From: an uncultured Odoribacter sp.
Lineage (GTDB): Bacteria > Bacteroidota > Bacteroidia > Bacteroidales > Marinifilaceae
DNA length: 64,000 nt
Assembly: GCA_944321145.1 (NCBI GenBank)
Contig: CALUKF010000002.1
Span: forward strand, 55,506 to 119,505
Direction of reading: 5' to 3'
Shown here piece by piece: positions 43,991-51,951 of this stretch (position 1 is its first letter; each line of letters starts with the position of its first letter). Below the pieces are notes generated by a model. That model did no database searches, was not told the origin of the DNA, and worked only from the letters and a program-made list of their open reading frames with translations. Both the position numbers and the translations under genes were made by a program.

Positions 43991-44746
43991 TTACCTCCTG
44001 TTCACTTCTTCCTTAATCCAGTCATAGCCTTTGACTTCCAGCTCTGCCACCAACTCCTTGCCGGCAGTCTTCACAATCCGCCCGTCGTAAAGCACATGCA
44101 CGACGTCCGGCACGATATAGTCCAGCAGCCGCTGGTAGTGGGTAATCACGATGGCGGACGTATCCGGGCGTTTCAGTTTGTTCACCCCCTGGGCGACTGT
44201 CCGCAGGGCATCGATGTCCAGCCCTGAATCCGTCTCGTCCAAAATCGCCAGTTTCGGCTCCAGCACTGCCATTTGGAATATCTCGTTCCGCTTCTTTTCG
44301 CCGCCGGAAAATCCCTCGTTCAGCGAGCGGTTCAGCAGTTTGCTGTCAATGCCCACCAATTCCATCTTTTGGCGTATCATCTTCAAGAACTCCCCTGCCG
44401 GGTAAGGCGGAAGCCCCCGGTACTTGCGGATTTCGTTCACAGCCGTCTTCAGGAAATTGACCGTGCTCACCCCCGGAATCTCCACCGGATACTGGAAGCT
44501 CATGAAAATGCCTTCCCGCGCCCGGTCTTCCGCCGGCATTGCCAGCAGGTTTTTCCCGTTAAACTCCACCTCGCCTTCCGTCACTTCGAAGCGTTCGCGC
44601 CCCGTCAGCACCGACGACAGCGTGCTCTTGCCCGCCCCGTTCGGACCCATGATGGCATGCACTTCCCCGTCCTTGATTTCCAAGTCGATTCCTTTCAATA
44701 TCTCTTTGCCGTCCACTGCGGCATGTAAATTCTTAATCTTCAACAT
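43991..44746 (-). CDS. sufC: Fe-S assembly ATPase SufC
   Basis: 251 residues. ABC ATPase: Walker A 'IMGPNGAGKSTLSSVLTG', signature 'NEGFSGGEKKRNEIFQMAVL', Walker B 'KLAILDETDSGLDIDALRTV', H-loop 'VITHYQRLL'. Drives conformational change of the SufBD scaffold. 28 bases after sufB. Confidence 0.97.
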   Translation of the reverse strand: MLKIKNLHAAVDGKEILKGIDLEIKDGEVHAIMGPNGAGKSTLSSVLTGRERFEVTEGEVEFNGKNLLAMPAEDRAREGIFMSFQYPVEIPGVSTVNFLKTAVNEIRKYRGLPPYPAGEFLKMIRQKMELVGIDSKLLNRSLNEGFSGGEKKRNEIFQMAVLEPKLAILDETDSGLDIDALRTVAQGVNKLKRPDTSAIVITHYQRLLDYIVPDVVHVLYDGRIVKTAGKELVAELEVKGYDWIKEEVNRR

Positions 44747-44774
44747 AACTTTCGGTATTAAATGGTTTCACCCG

Positions 44775-46208
44775 TCAGCCTATCGAACCCTCCAGGCTGA
44801 TTTGCAACAATTTTTGTGCCTCCACGGCAAACTCCATCGGCATCTTGTTCAACACATCGCCGGCGTATCCTTTGATAATCAACCCCACGGCATCCTCAGT
44901 CGAGATTCCCCGTTGGTTGCAATAGAATATCTGGTCTTCCCCGATTTTCGAGGTCGTCGCCTCGTGCTCCACCTGGGCGCTGGAATCCTCAATCTCCAGA
45001 TAAGGAAAAGTATGCGCCCCGCACTTGTCGCCCAACAGCAGCGAATCGCACTGCGAATAATTCCTTGCCCCCTTGCATCCCTTCACCACCTTCACTTTCC
45101 CGCGGTAGGAATTGCTGCTGTAGCCTGCGGAAATACCCTTCGACACGATGCGGCTCCGCGTATTGTTCCCGATGTGTATCATCTTGGTGCCCGTATCTGC
45201 CTGCTGGTAATTGTTGGTCACCGCCACGGAATAAAACTCGCTCACCGAGTTGTCGCCCTTCAGGATGGTACTGGGATATTTCCACGTGATGGCAGAGCCG
45301 GTCTCCACTTGTGCCCACGTCAGCCGCGCATTCTCCCCGCGGCAAATGCCCCGTTTCGTCACGAAATTATAAATACCGCCCTTCCCCTCCTTGTCGCCCG
45401 GATACCAATTCTGCACCGTGCTGTACTTCACCTCCGCATTCTTCTCCACGATGATTTCCACAATGGCGGCATGCAATTGGTTCTCGTCCCGCTGCGGCGC
45501 CGTGCAACCCTCCAGGTAACTCACGTACGCCTCCTCGTCCGCCACAATCAGCGTCCGCTCGAACTGCCCCGTATTCTGCGCATTGATGCGAAAATACGTC
45601 GACAACTCCATCGGGCAACGCACCCCCTTCGGGATATATACAAACGAACCGTCGCTGAACACCGCCGAATTCAGTGCCGCGAAATAATTGTCCGCATAGG
45701 GCACCACCGTCCCCAAATACTTCTTCACCAAATCCGGATGGTTCTTCACAGCCTCCGAGAACGAGCAGAAAATCACGCCCCGTTCCGCCAGCGTCTCCTG
45801 AAACGTCGTCTTCACCGACACACTGTCCATCACGGCATCCACCGCCACACCCGACAACGCCATCTGCTCCGTCAGCGGAATCCCCAGCTTGTCAAACGTC
45901 TTTTTCAACTCCGGGTCTACATCCTTCCAATCCTTCCCAGCCTTCTGCTTCGGGGCTGCATAATACACGATATCCTGGTAATCAATCTCCGGGATATCCA
46001 ATTGCGCCCACCGTGGCATCTTCATCGTCAGCCATTTCCGGTAGGCTTTCAACCGGAACTCCAACAACCATTCCGGCTCGCCCTTCTTCGCCGAAATGGC
46101 ACGAATCGTCTCCTCGCTCAGCCCCTTCTCTATCGTGTCCGTCTCCACGTGGGTCACGAACCCGTACTTATAGTCGCTTCCGGTAACTTCTTCTATGATA
46201 TTTTCCAT
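44775..46208 (-). CDS. sufB: Fe-S cluster assembly scaffold SufB
   Basis: 477 residues from ATG 46208 ([10 protein letters not shown]); the long open frame upstream is not coding. Family blocks: '[20 protein letters not shown]', '[17 protein letters not shown]'-type region, '[20 protein letters not shown]', '[20 protein letters not shown]', '[20 protein letters not shown]', '[20 protein letters not shown]'. First gene of the sufBCDSE-DUF59(-queG) operon. TAATTTTG box on the minus strand at 46275-46282. Confidence 0.96.
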   Translation of the reverse strand: MENIIEEVTGSDYKYGFVTHVETDTIEKGLSEETIRAISAKKGEPEWLLEFRLKAYRKWLTMKMPRWAQLDIPEIDYQDIVYYAAPKQKAGKDWKDVDPELKKTFDKLGIPLTEQMALSGVAVDAVMDSVSVKTTFQETLAERGVIFCSFSEAVKNHPDLVKKYLGTVVPYADNYFAALNSAVFSDGSFVYIPKGVRCPMELSTYFRINAQNTGQFERTLIVADEEAYVSYLEGCTAPQRDENQLHAAIVEIIVEKNAEVKYSTVQNWYPGDKEGKGGIYNFVTKRGICRGENARLTWAQVETGSAITWKYPSTILKGDNSVSEFYSVAVTNNYQQADTGTKMIHIGNNTRSRIVSKGISAGYSSNSYRGKVKVVKGCKGARNYSQCDSLLLGDKCGAHTFPYLEIEDSSAQVEHEATTSKIGEDQIFYCNQRGISTEDAVGLIIKGYAGDVLNKMPMEFAVEAQKLLQISLEGSIG

Positions 46209-46274
46209 AATTCTACTCTCAAATGCAACAACGGCTTGCAGCATGCGCGCTTCCCGTTGTTCGGTTCTAATTTG

Positions 46275-46282
46275 CAAAATTA
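46275..46282 (-). promoter_or_regulatory. -7 box for the suf operon
   Basis: TAATTTTG on the minus strand, 66 bases before the sufB ATG. Confidence 0.5.
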
Positions 46283-46369
46283 CGAATATTTTCGGAATCG
46301 CGAACCATTTTCCCCTGCTTTTCCCTTGCAATGCTCCCGGTTTGCTTCCCGGTTTCTTTTGACTTTCCG

Positions 46370-46413
46370 GTACCTTTCCAGTACCTTTGTAGTACCTACT
46401 TAGTACATCTGAA
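46370..46413. repeat. 11-bp tandem array, four units
   Basis: GTACCTTTCCA, GTACCTTTGTA, GTACCTACTTA, GTACATCTGAA at 46370, 46381, 46392 and 46403. In the 469-bp divergent gap between sufB and thiL. Unit 2 contains TACCTTTG (46382-46389), which itself matches a plus-strand -7 box. Confidence 0.8.
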
Positions 46414-46517
46414 CAGCAAAGGTGCCCCCAAGATACCCGCAAAGTCCCCGGAAAACCACTGCAACCCCCAACCATCCCGGCAGAAAACCACCGGAGAAAA
46501 ACAAATCCCCTCCCTCG

Positions 46518-46649
46518 AATTTCGGGGAAATCGGGGATTTCACCCTTTCAAATTTCGGGGAAACCCGGAAATCTGCCATTTTAAATTTCGGGGAAATCGG
46601 GATTTTTGTCCAAATAAATTTTGGGGAAATCGGGAATTGCCCTACTTTT
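46518..46649. repeat. 33-bp tandem array, four units (3 x 11 bp), ending in the thiL promoter
   Basis: Units start exactly 33 bases apart at 46518, 46551, 46584 and 46617. Each begins AATTTCGGGGA (AATTTTGGGGA in unit 4), followed by a G-rich 11-mer such as AATCGGGGATT, AACCCGGAAAT, AATCGGGATTT or AATCGGGAATT, and a variable third 11-mer. The unit-4 change from TTTCG to TTTTG creates a TTTG -33 box (46620-46623) that lies 19 bases before the TACTTTTG -7 box, so the last unit is also the thiL promoter. Between the two arrays (46414-46517) the DNA is C-rich without a gene. Confidence 0.85.
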
Positions 46650-46650
46650 G
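46643..46650 (+). promoter_or_regulatory. -7 box for thiL
   Basis: TACTTTTG with TTTG at 46620-46623, 19-base spacer; 27 bases before the ATG at 46678. Confidence 0.7.
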
Positions 46651-46677
46651 TGTAAAGCAAAGCAATCAAAAAATCAA

Positions 46678-47751
46678 ATGAACGGAAAGAAACCATTGAC
46701 GGAATTATCTGCGCTCGGGGAGTTCGGGCTGATAGACCACCTCACCCGGGACATCAAGTTGCAAAACAAGTCGTCGCTGCGGGGCGTAGGCGACGATGCC
46801 GCCGTGCTCGACTACGGGGACAAGAAACTGCTCGTCAGCACCGACATGCTTATCCAAGGCATCCATTTCGACCTCACCTACACCCCCCTGAAACACCTCG
46901 GCTACAAATCCGTCGCCGTCAACGCGAGCGACATCTATGCCATGAACGGCACCCCGCGGCAAATCACCCTTGCGCTGGCAGTGTCGAACCACTTCTCCGT
47001 CGAGGGGCTGGAGGAATTCTATGCCGGCGTCTACGAAGCATGCAACCGCTACGGCATCGACCTCGTGGGAGGCGACACCACTTCCTCCAAAACCGGCATG
47101 TGCATCAGCATCACCGTCCTTGGCGAAGCCGCAGAGGACGAAATCGTCTACCGCAACACCGCCCGCCCCAACGAACTGATTTGCGTGAGCGGCGACCTCG
47201 GCGCCGCCTACATGGGGCTGCAACTCCTGGAACGCGAAAAACTGGTATTCAAGGGGAACGAGAATGCCCAACCCGATTTCACAGGCTATGAGTACATCCT
47301 CGAACGCCAGCTGAAGCCCGAAGCCCGCAAGGACATCGTGGCAACCCTCCGCGAGAAAGGCATCCGCCCCACCGCAATGATTGACATTTCAGACGGGCTG
47401 GCATCCGAAGTCATGCACATCTGCAAAGAGTCCGGCGTGGGCTGCAACATCTACGAAGACCGCATCCCCATTGACTACCAGACCTTCCGGATGGCAGAGG
47501 AACTGAACATGAACGCCACCGTATGCGCCCTCTCCGGCGGCGAGGACTATGAACTGCTGTTCACCGCCCCGCTGGACAAATACGACCTGCTCACCGCCCT
47601 TCCCGAAATCCACGTCATCGGGCACACCGCCAAACCCGGCGAAGGCTGCCAACTGATTACCCGCGACGGCAACAGCTTCGAGCTGAAAGCCCAGGGATGG
47701 ACGAATTTTTCTGCATCAACCCCCGAAAAACCGACAGACCATGGAGAATAA
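46678..47751 (+). CDS. thiL: Thiamine-monophosphate kinase
   Basis: 357 residues from ATG 46678 (MNGKKPLTEL). ATP-dependent phosphorylation of thiamine monophosphate to the diphosphate cofactor. Motifs: 'LSALGEFGLIDHLTRDI', 'RGVGDDAAVLDYGDKKLLVS TD', 'IHFDLTYTPLKHLGYKSVAV', 'NASDIYAMNGTPRQITLALA', 'GIDLVGGDTTSSKTG', 'AMIDISDGLASEVMHI', 'ALSGGEDYELLFT'. Upstream in-frame codons precede the promoter and are rejected. Overlaps the next gene by 11 bases. Confidence 0.95.
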   Translation: MNGKKPLTELSALGEFGLIDHLTRDIKLQNKSSLRGVGDDAAVLDYGDKKLLVSTDMLIQGIHFDLTYTPLKHLGYKSVAVNASDIYAMNGTPRQITLALAVSNHFSVEGLEEFYAGVYEACNRYGIDLVGGDTTSSKTGMCISITVLGEAAEDEIVYRNTARPNELICVSGDLGAAYMGLQLLEREKLVFKGNENAQPDFTGYEYILERQLKPEARKDIVATLREKGIRPTAMIDISDGLASEVMHICKESGVGCNIYEDRIPIDYQTFRMAEELNMNATVCALSGGEDYELLFTAPLDKYDLLTALPEIHVIGHTAKPGEGCQLITRDGNSFELKAQGWTNFSASTPEKPTDHGE

Positions 47752-48355
47752 CCTCAGAAACCTCTTGGAACAACTGCGCCTCCACCACGAGGCAGGCAAC
47801 CGCCACGAATTCATCGCCGCCCTCCGCACGCTCATGGACAACCGGCGGGATTACTTCCGCCAGGGCATGGAAGAAACCGCCCTCCTCGAAGGCTTTGCCG
47901 ACGGGCTGTACAAAACCCTCCTCCTCGAACTCGACGAAGAGGAGGAGGAAAGCATCGAGACCGCCGAGCTGGCATACATCGCCCTCTGCCGCCTCATCAA
48001 CAGCGACGCCGCCACCCCGGAGCATTACAAACAGCGGCTCCTGCTCCTCCACTACTTCAACGACTATTTCACCGACTCCATCATCGAGGTATTCCTCGCC
48101 GCCTACCGCAAGGAGCACCTGCTCCAGGCGCGCAACCTCGCCCTGGAATGCATCGACAAAATGCAACTGGCAGACATGTTCCACCTCGAAGAGCACGAAC
48201 CCGACTTCATCGAAGGCGACGAACAAATCGCCGATGCCTGCAACGCCATCGAGACCGACCCCGACCTCTCCGACGAAGAACGCCGCAACGCCGCCCTCCT
48301 CCACAAAGTGCTCTACGCCTACCTGAAAGCGAAATACAAAACGCCGCCCCTATGA
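47741..48355 (+). CDS. Hypothetical helical acidic protein
   Basis: 204 residues, not recognised. Almost entirely helical by composition, very acidic (an EEEEE run at 'LLLELDEEEEESIETAEL'), no signal peptide or membrane segment, so cytoplasmic. Starts inside the end of thiL (ATG 47741, 11-base overlap), which argues for translational coupling and a linked expression. Contents such as 'EHYKQRLLLLHYFNDYFTDS' suggest TPR-like or HEAT-like packing. GC-rich third positions like thiL. Confidence 0.75.
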   Translation: MENNLRNLLEQLRLHHEAGNRHEFIAALRTLMDNRRDYFRQGMEETALLEGFADGLYKTLLLELDEEEEESIETAELAYIALCRLINSDAATPEHYKQRLLLLHYFNDYFTDSIIEVFLAAYRKEHLLQARNLALECIDKMQLADMFHLEEHEPDFIEGDEQIADACNAIETDPDLSDEERRNAALLHKVLYAYLKAKYKTPPL

Positions 48356-48436
48356 CGTGGAGGCATCTTTTCCCCCACCGGGACAGGTTTTTTGCAGGTT
48401 TTTTCTCCAATATTTTGCAAATTAAAAAATAGTGCC

Positions 48437-48444
48437 TATATTTG
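48437..48444 (+). promoter_or_regulatory. -7 box for tRNA-Phe
   Basis: TATATTTG with TTTG at 48414-48417 (19-base spacer), 22 bases before the tRNA. Confidence 0.65.
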
Positions 48445-48466
48445 CACCCGCAAAACAGCCAATGAT

Positions 48467-48539
48467 GGTGTCATAGCTCAGTCGGTAGAGCAAAGGACTG
48501 AAAATCCTTGTGTCCCTGGTTCGATTCCAGGTGATACCA
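48467..48539 (+). tRNA. tRNA-Phe (anticodon GAA)
   Basis: 73 nt cloverleaf. Acceptor GGTGTCA/TGATACC, anticodon stem AAGGA/TCCTT around CTGAAAA (anticodon GAA), T arm CCTGG-TTCGATT-CCAGG. Discriminator A, no encoded CCA. Confidence 0.95.
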
Positions 48540-48547
48540 CAGGCAAA

Positions 48548-48572
48548 GAGAGAGTTCCCCGCGAACTCTCTC
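48548..48572 (+). terminator. Terminator after tRNA-Phe
   Basis: 10-bp stem GAGAGAGTTC/GAACTCTCTC with loop CCCGC, followed by TTCTTTTT. Confidence 0.8.
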
Positions 48573-48605
48573 TTCTTTTTATGCAATCCCCTCCTCAAAA
48601 TCAAG

Positions 48606-49022
48606 CTAAGCAATTCCCAAATCTTCCATAAATTTCGACAAGCGAACCACCGCAACCTTCGGAAAAGTTATGCTCCCTAACACACGAAAATGAGCATCTT
48701 CAGTGACAATATAATCCGCACCCGCAACAATTGCACAATCCACAAATTTATTATCATCCGGATCTTGCTCTATTAAATAGAAATGAAAATGAGGAGCAAA
48801 AAAGCGAGTGAATGGACTACGTACAATGGCATTAACAACGTTACGCGCCACAACAGCATTCGCCACACGTTCAAGAATCTCCTCATACTCGTTCAAAATC
48901 TCATTGCTTACACAAAGTTCATATTCCCCTTTCCGGAAAGCATCCCAAGCCGGACGATACGGGCTATGCTGTGACAATATTTGCACCAAGCAATTAGTAT
49001 CCAAAACAATAAGCCTTCTCAT
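48606..49022 (-). CDS. PIN-domain toxin (VapC-like, COG1569 type)
   Basis: 138 residues. PIN acidic residues visible: Asp8 in 'LIVLDTNCLVQIL', Glu in 'SNEILNEYEEILERV', 'DPDDNKFVDCAIVAGADYIV' with the third acidic cluster and final Asp in 'TEDAHFRVL'. Such proteins are RNases, often cutting tRNA. Start overlaps the stop of the upstream antitoxin gene by four bases (ATGA arrangement). Confidence 0.9.
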   Translation of the reverse strand: MRRLIVLDTNCLVQILSQHSPYRPAWDAFRKGEYELCVSNEILNEYEEILERVANAVVARNVVNAIVRSPFTRFFAPHFHFYLIEQDPDDNKFVDCAIVAGADYIVTEDAHFRVLGSITFPKVAVVRLSKFMEDLGIA

Positions 49023-49237
49023 GGTTTGTAGGGTGTACGAAAATGGGCTTGTTGGAAATTCCGGAGCACTTGTTCATTCCATTGACCGGTCTGCCACAAG
49101 CGTTCCAACTCCTCGTCAGCCCGCCGGGCAAAAAACTCAGACAAGGCATGCTTCAATGCCTGCAACTCTTCTTCGCTGTCAATATCTGCCAGCATGTCGA
49201 GCAACTCCAATTGCGCTTTATTAAATACAGTCTTCAT
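49019..49237 (-). CDS. Antitoxin partner of the PIN toxin
   Basis: 72 residues, acidic and helical: 'FNKAQLELLDMLADIDSEEE' then 'LQALKHALSEFFARRADEEL' and 'ERLWQTGQWNEQVLRNF'. No HTH is evident. The four-base overlap with the toxin gene and size identify it as the cognate antitoxin by context. The module lies between tRNA-Phe and palindromic element 2. Confidence 0.8.
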   Translation of the reverse strand: MKTVFNKAQLELLDMLADIDSEEELQALKHALSEFFARRADEELERLWQTGQWNEQVLRNFQQAHFRTPYKP

Positions 49238-49328
49238 CTCATGGCTTTATTTCTATTTGCAAAGCTACAAAAAATCCTACAAAATATGCCACGCCCTCGG
49301 ATATTTTCCCCAAACACCCCTCCTGCAG

Positions 49329-49595
49329 CTGTCCGGCACTCGTGCAAGGCAGGGGCAGAACCTATATTTAAGTTACACTTAACTTACAGTTGAGTTACAT
49401 TTCATTTAGAGATAAACCTATTCTCAACCTATTATAAACCTATTATCATCCTATTCCAATATAATAAGAATAGGTCAAAGATAGCTTCTCATATAAGCAT
49501 CCTGTAACAGGAATCTAACTTACGTGTAACTGAAATATAAGGGAAATACAGGCTTTGACCTGTTCCTGCACCTGCCTTGCACGGGTGCCGGACAG
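49329..49595. mobile_element. Palindromic element with 11-bp phased repeats (element 2)
   Basis: 267 bp. Outer inverted repeats 49329-49358 (begins CTGTCCGGCACTCGTGCAAG) and 49566-49595, 28 of 30 matching. Inside, four groups are in strict 11-bp register. 49368-49411: TTAAGTTACAC, TTAACTTACAG, TTGAGTTACAT, TTCATTTAGAG. 49417-49460: CCTATTCTCAA, CCTATTATAAA, CCTATTATCAT, CCTATTCCAAT. An inverted AGAATAGG follows (49467). 49503-49546: TGTAACAGGAA, TCTAACTTACG, TGTAACTGAAA, TATAAGGGAAA, whose reverse complement is GTTACA-type like the first group. No ORF. Most of the 49238-49725 gap is this element plus the terminator. Terminal repeats suggest a MITE-like origin, but no transposase or target duplication was found. 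Confidence 0.65.
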
Positions 49596-49657
49596 AGGGC
49601 GGAAAGAACAGGGAAAAGCAAGCAGGCAAAAGGAAAGGGCAGGACATGAAAAAACGA

Positions 49658-49684
49658 GGGGCTGCGCACCGAATGCACAGCCCC
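49658..49684 (-). terminator. Terminator after the double-thioredoxin gene
   Basis: 11-bp stem (GGGGCTGCGCA / TGCACAGCCCC, one mismatch) with loop CCGAA; followed on the minus strand by CTCGTTTTTT. A second small hairpin (AGGAGT/ACTCCT) at 49694-49713 lies closer to the stop. Confidence 0.75.
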
Positions 49685-49725
49685 CCGCAGAGTAGGAGTG
49701 TATAAAAACTCCTATTGCGATGGGA

Positions 49726-51819
49726 TTATTTTTTCAGGTATTCAATCATGTAGTCCACGTAAGCGGCAGCTTCTTTTTTGGTGAAGCGGTCTTTGGCGGT
49801 CTGGAGCACTTTCTGCCAACGGGCAAGCTGGGCTTTGGTGGCTTTCTCTTTCACGGAGTAGACAATCATGATGGGGAACTCTTCGCCCGGCATGTTCTTC
49901 ACTTCGCGCTCGCAAGTGGTCAGGAGTTTTGCCTGGTCGCCGGCAAGGGCTGCCTTGGCGATGTTCACTTTGGAGAGGAGGGCTTTGCCGTTGGCGAGAT
50001 TCAATGCCGTGATGTCCTTCTTCAATTGGTCAAGGGTCTCGGCAGTGGCTTCTTTGTCGCGTCCCATGATGACCATCATCAATTTGTTGTCGAAGAGGGA
50101 GGAGATGTAGCCGTCTACTTTCTCGGCACCGAGGGCAGCGATGAACTTCTCGCGGTTTACCAGAAGGTAGTTGGCAATCTCAGAACCCTGCGGAGCCAAG
50201 TCGTTGTTGGAGAAAAGGAACCAATAGTCTTCGGACACTTTCTCCTCGTCGGTGAGGCTCTTGTAAAGCTCTTCTGCCACTTTGCTTGCATTGGCGTCAT
50301 ATACCCCAAGGAGCGCTTGCGCATATTGGGCAAGGAATGCCTTGTCGCGGTTGCCTTCGTTGTATTTGGCGTCCATCACGCCGAGGGCTTTGTTTTCGTC
50401 GAAAGCCTCCTTCACGCGTTCGATGAAGTCATCAGCCTGACCGCCGCCCACGAGTTTGTGGCGCAGGGTACCGTCGGGGTTGAGGATTACAAACGTCGGG
50501 TAAGCCTGCACGCCGAACTTCTTTGCCAATTCCGGACCTTCGCCTTTCTCCATGTCATACTTCACGCAAACAAACTGATTCATGAAGTCGCCCACTTTCT
50601 CCTGCGGGAAAATCTGCTCGGTCATCATCTTGCACGGACCGCACCAAGAGGTGTAGCAGTCGATGAACAGCATGCAGCGGGTCTCTTTGGCTTTTGCCAA
50701 TGCCTGCTCGAAGGTAAGTTCTTCAAACATGGTGCCCACGTGGGCTTTCTTCTGAAGGTAATAAAGGCTGCCTTCCACATAAGATTTCATCTGGTTGTTG
50801 TCATCCATGCCGGCAATCACCTTCTCCAATGCAGCGGCAAGGCGCGCATAATCAGCCTTGGTCAATTGTTCGTCCAATTGGTAAGCTACCCCCAAAAGAG
50901 TGAGGGCTTGTTCTGCATCCTCAGAAGCAGCTTTCTGCTCGAACAAGTCTACGAAACGCTTAGCATCCTTGGATACGGCAATGTCCGTCAATTCATATTG
51001 GTCGAGAAGCTCTTGCTTCTTGGCAATGTCAAGAGCTTCGATTTGAGTCTTCAGGTCAGCCATTGCGGGCAGTCCTTCCACTTTGCGCCCGTACAAATGT
51101 ACAGCCAGGGCAGAATAGTATGAATTAAACAGGTATTCGTCCAGCTTCTCCTTGCCGATGTTCTTCTCGAATTTCGGGAGATTAGCGAGAATCAAAGCGA
51201 AATCCTCAGAGCCTGCCTTTGCGCTGGAAACCACCGGCCAGAAGTCGGCTTTCAGCTTGTCCTTCTCGGTCATCTGCGCCTTCAATTCGTCGAGCACTTT
51301 CTGCGCTTTCTCCTCATCGTAAGCGTCCTGCAGGGCTTCGTAGTAAGCGGGCAGCTCTTTCTTCTTCATTTTGCCGGAAGCATACTTCTCGTCAAGGGTG
51401 AGGAGGCAAGTCTTCTCGTCCAAGCCTTTTGCCACGCGCTCAATGAATCCCTGGAGGTCACCGCCGCCGACAATGCGGTGCTGCACCGTGCCGTCCGGAC
51501 GGATAATCAAAAACGTCGGGTAGGCACGCACGTTGAATTGCTTTGCCAGGTCTACGCCTTCGCCTTTCTCCATGTCGAATTTCACGCACACGAAGAGGGG
51601 ATTGAAGTAGTCGCCCGCTTCCTTCTGGGGGAATACCTCGTTGGTCATCATTTTGCACGGACCGCACCAAGAGGTGTAGCAATCCATGAATACTAACTTA
51701 TTCTCGGCTTTCGCCTTTTCCAATGCTTCCTGATAGGTCAGGCTTTGGAAATCAACTCCCTGCGCGAAAACCATTGCGCCGCACAAGAGAGCCAGTGTCA
51801 ATGTAAATAATCTTTTCAT
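49726..51819 (-). CDS. Double-thioredoxin periplasmic protein, both CGPC sites intact
   Basis: 697 residues. Signal peptide 'FTLTLALLCGAMVFAQG'. Two modules with near-identical active sites: 'FMDCYTSWCGPCKMMTNEVF' (about residues 44-63) and 'FIDCYTSWCGPCKMMTEQIF' (about 387-406), each with a cis-Pro block ('FNVRAYPTFLIIRPDG', 'FGVQAYPTFVILNPDG') and each followed by about 230 residues of helix. Clearly the product of an internal duplication, and a paralog of 35164-37290. Likely periplasmic oxidoreductase. Monocistronic with own terminator; TACCTTAG near 51847-51854 may be its -7 box. Confidence 0.92.
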   Translation of the reverse strand: MKRLFTLTLALLCGAMVFAQGVDFQSLTYQEALEKAKAENKLVFMDCYTSWCGPCKMMTNEVFPQKEAGDYFNPLFVCVKFDMEKGEGVDLAKQFNVRAYPTFLIIRPDGTVQHRIVGGGDLQGFIERVAKGLDEKTCLLTLDEKYASGKMKKKELPAYYEALQDAYDEEKAQKVLDELKAQMTEKDKLKADFWPVVSSAKAGSEDFALILANLPKFEKNIGKEKLDEYLFNSYYSALAVHLYGRKVEGLPAMADLKTQIEALDIAKKQELLDQYELTDIAVSKDAKRFVDLFEQKAASEDAEQALTLLGVAYQLDEQLTKADYARLAAALEKVIAGMDDNNQMKSYVEGSLYYLQKKAHVGTMFEELTFEQALAKAKETRCMLFIDCYTSWCGPCKMMTEQIFPQEKVGDFMNQFVCVKYDMEKGEGPELAKKFGVQAYPTFVILNPDGTLRHKLVGGGQADDFIERVKEAFDENKALGVMDAKYNEGNRDKAFLAQYAQALLGVYDANASKVAEELYKSLTDEEKVSEDYWFLFSNNDLAPQGSEIANYLLVNREKFIAALGAEKVDGYISSLFDNKLMMVIMGRDKEATAETLDQLKKDITALNLANGKALLSKVNIAKAALAGDQAKLLTTCEREVKNMPGEEFPIMIVYSVKEKATKAQLARWQKVLQTAKDRFTKKEAAAYVDYMIEYLKK

Positions 51820-51920
51820 AATGGTAATCTAATAGTTTTATGCCCACTAAGGTACGGGATAATCCGAATTTTGCGGCATTGAAAACGGGGATTAACGTGG
51901 ATTTATGATTCCATTTGCTT

Positions 51921-51928
51921 TATCTTTG
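51921..51928 (+). promoter_or_regulatory. -7 box for the RluA-type gene
   Basis: TATCTTTG, TAnnTTTG consensus, 23 bases before the ATG at 51952. Confidence 0.55.
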
Positions 51929-51951
51929 CATTTGGAAAATCGCACGCGACC

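Noticed and set aside
44424..46403. Open frame of 659 codons on the plus strand
   Set aside because: Lies antisense to sufB/sufC, low-complexity His/Arg/Leu-rich translation, no domain or promoter; a shadow of the real genes. The same applies to long antisense frames at 16291-18108, 57417-59417, 49720-51123, 3076-4035 and 746-1675.
46208..46475. N-terminal extension of SufB
   Set aside because: Region contains the suf promoter and the start of the 11-bp array; the conserved protein starts at MENIIEEV.
46518..46649. Possible CRISPR array
   Set aside because: Units are contiguous with no unique spacers, repeats are degenerate and only 33 bp in total period, and no cas genes are in the window.
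49329..49595. Complete insertion sequence
   Set aside because: No transposase frame inside 267 bp and no convincing target duplication at the ends; at most a MITE-like element.
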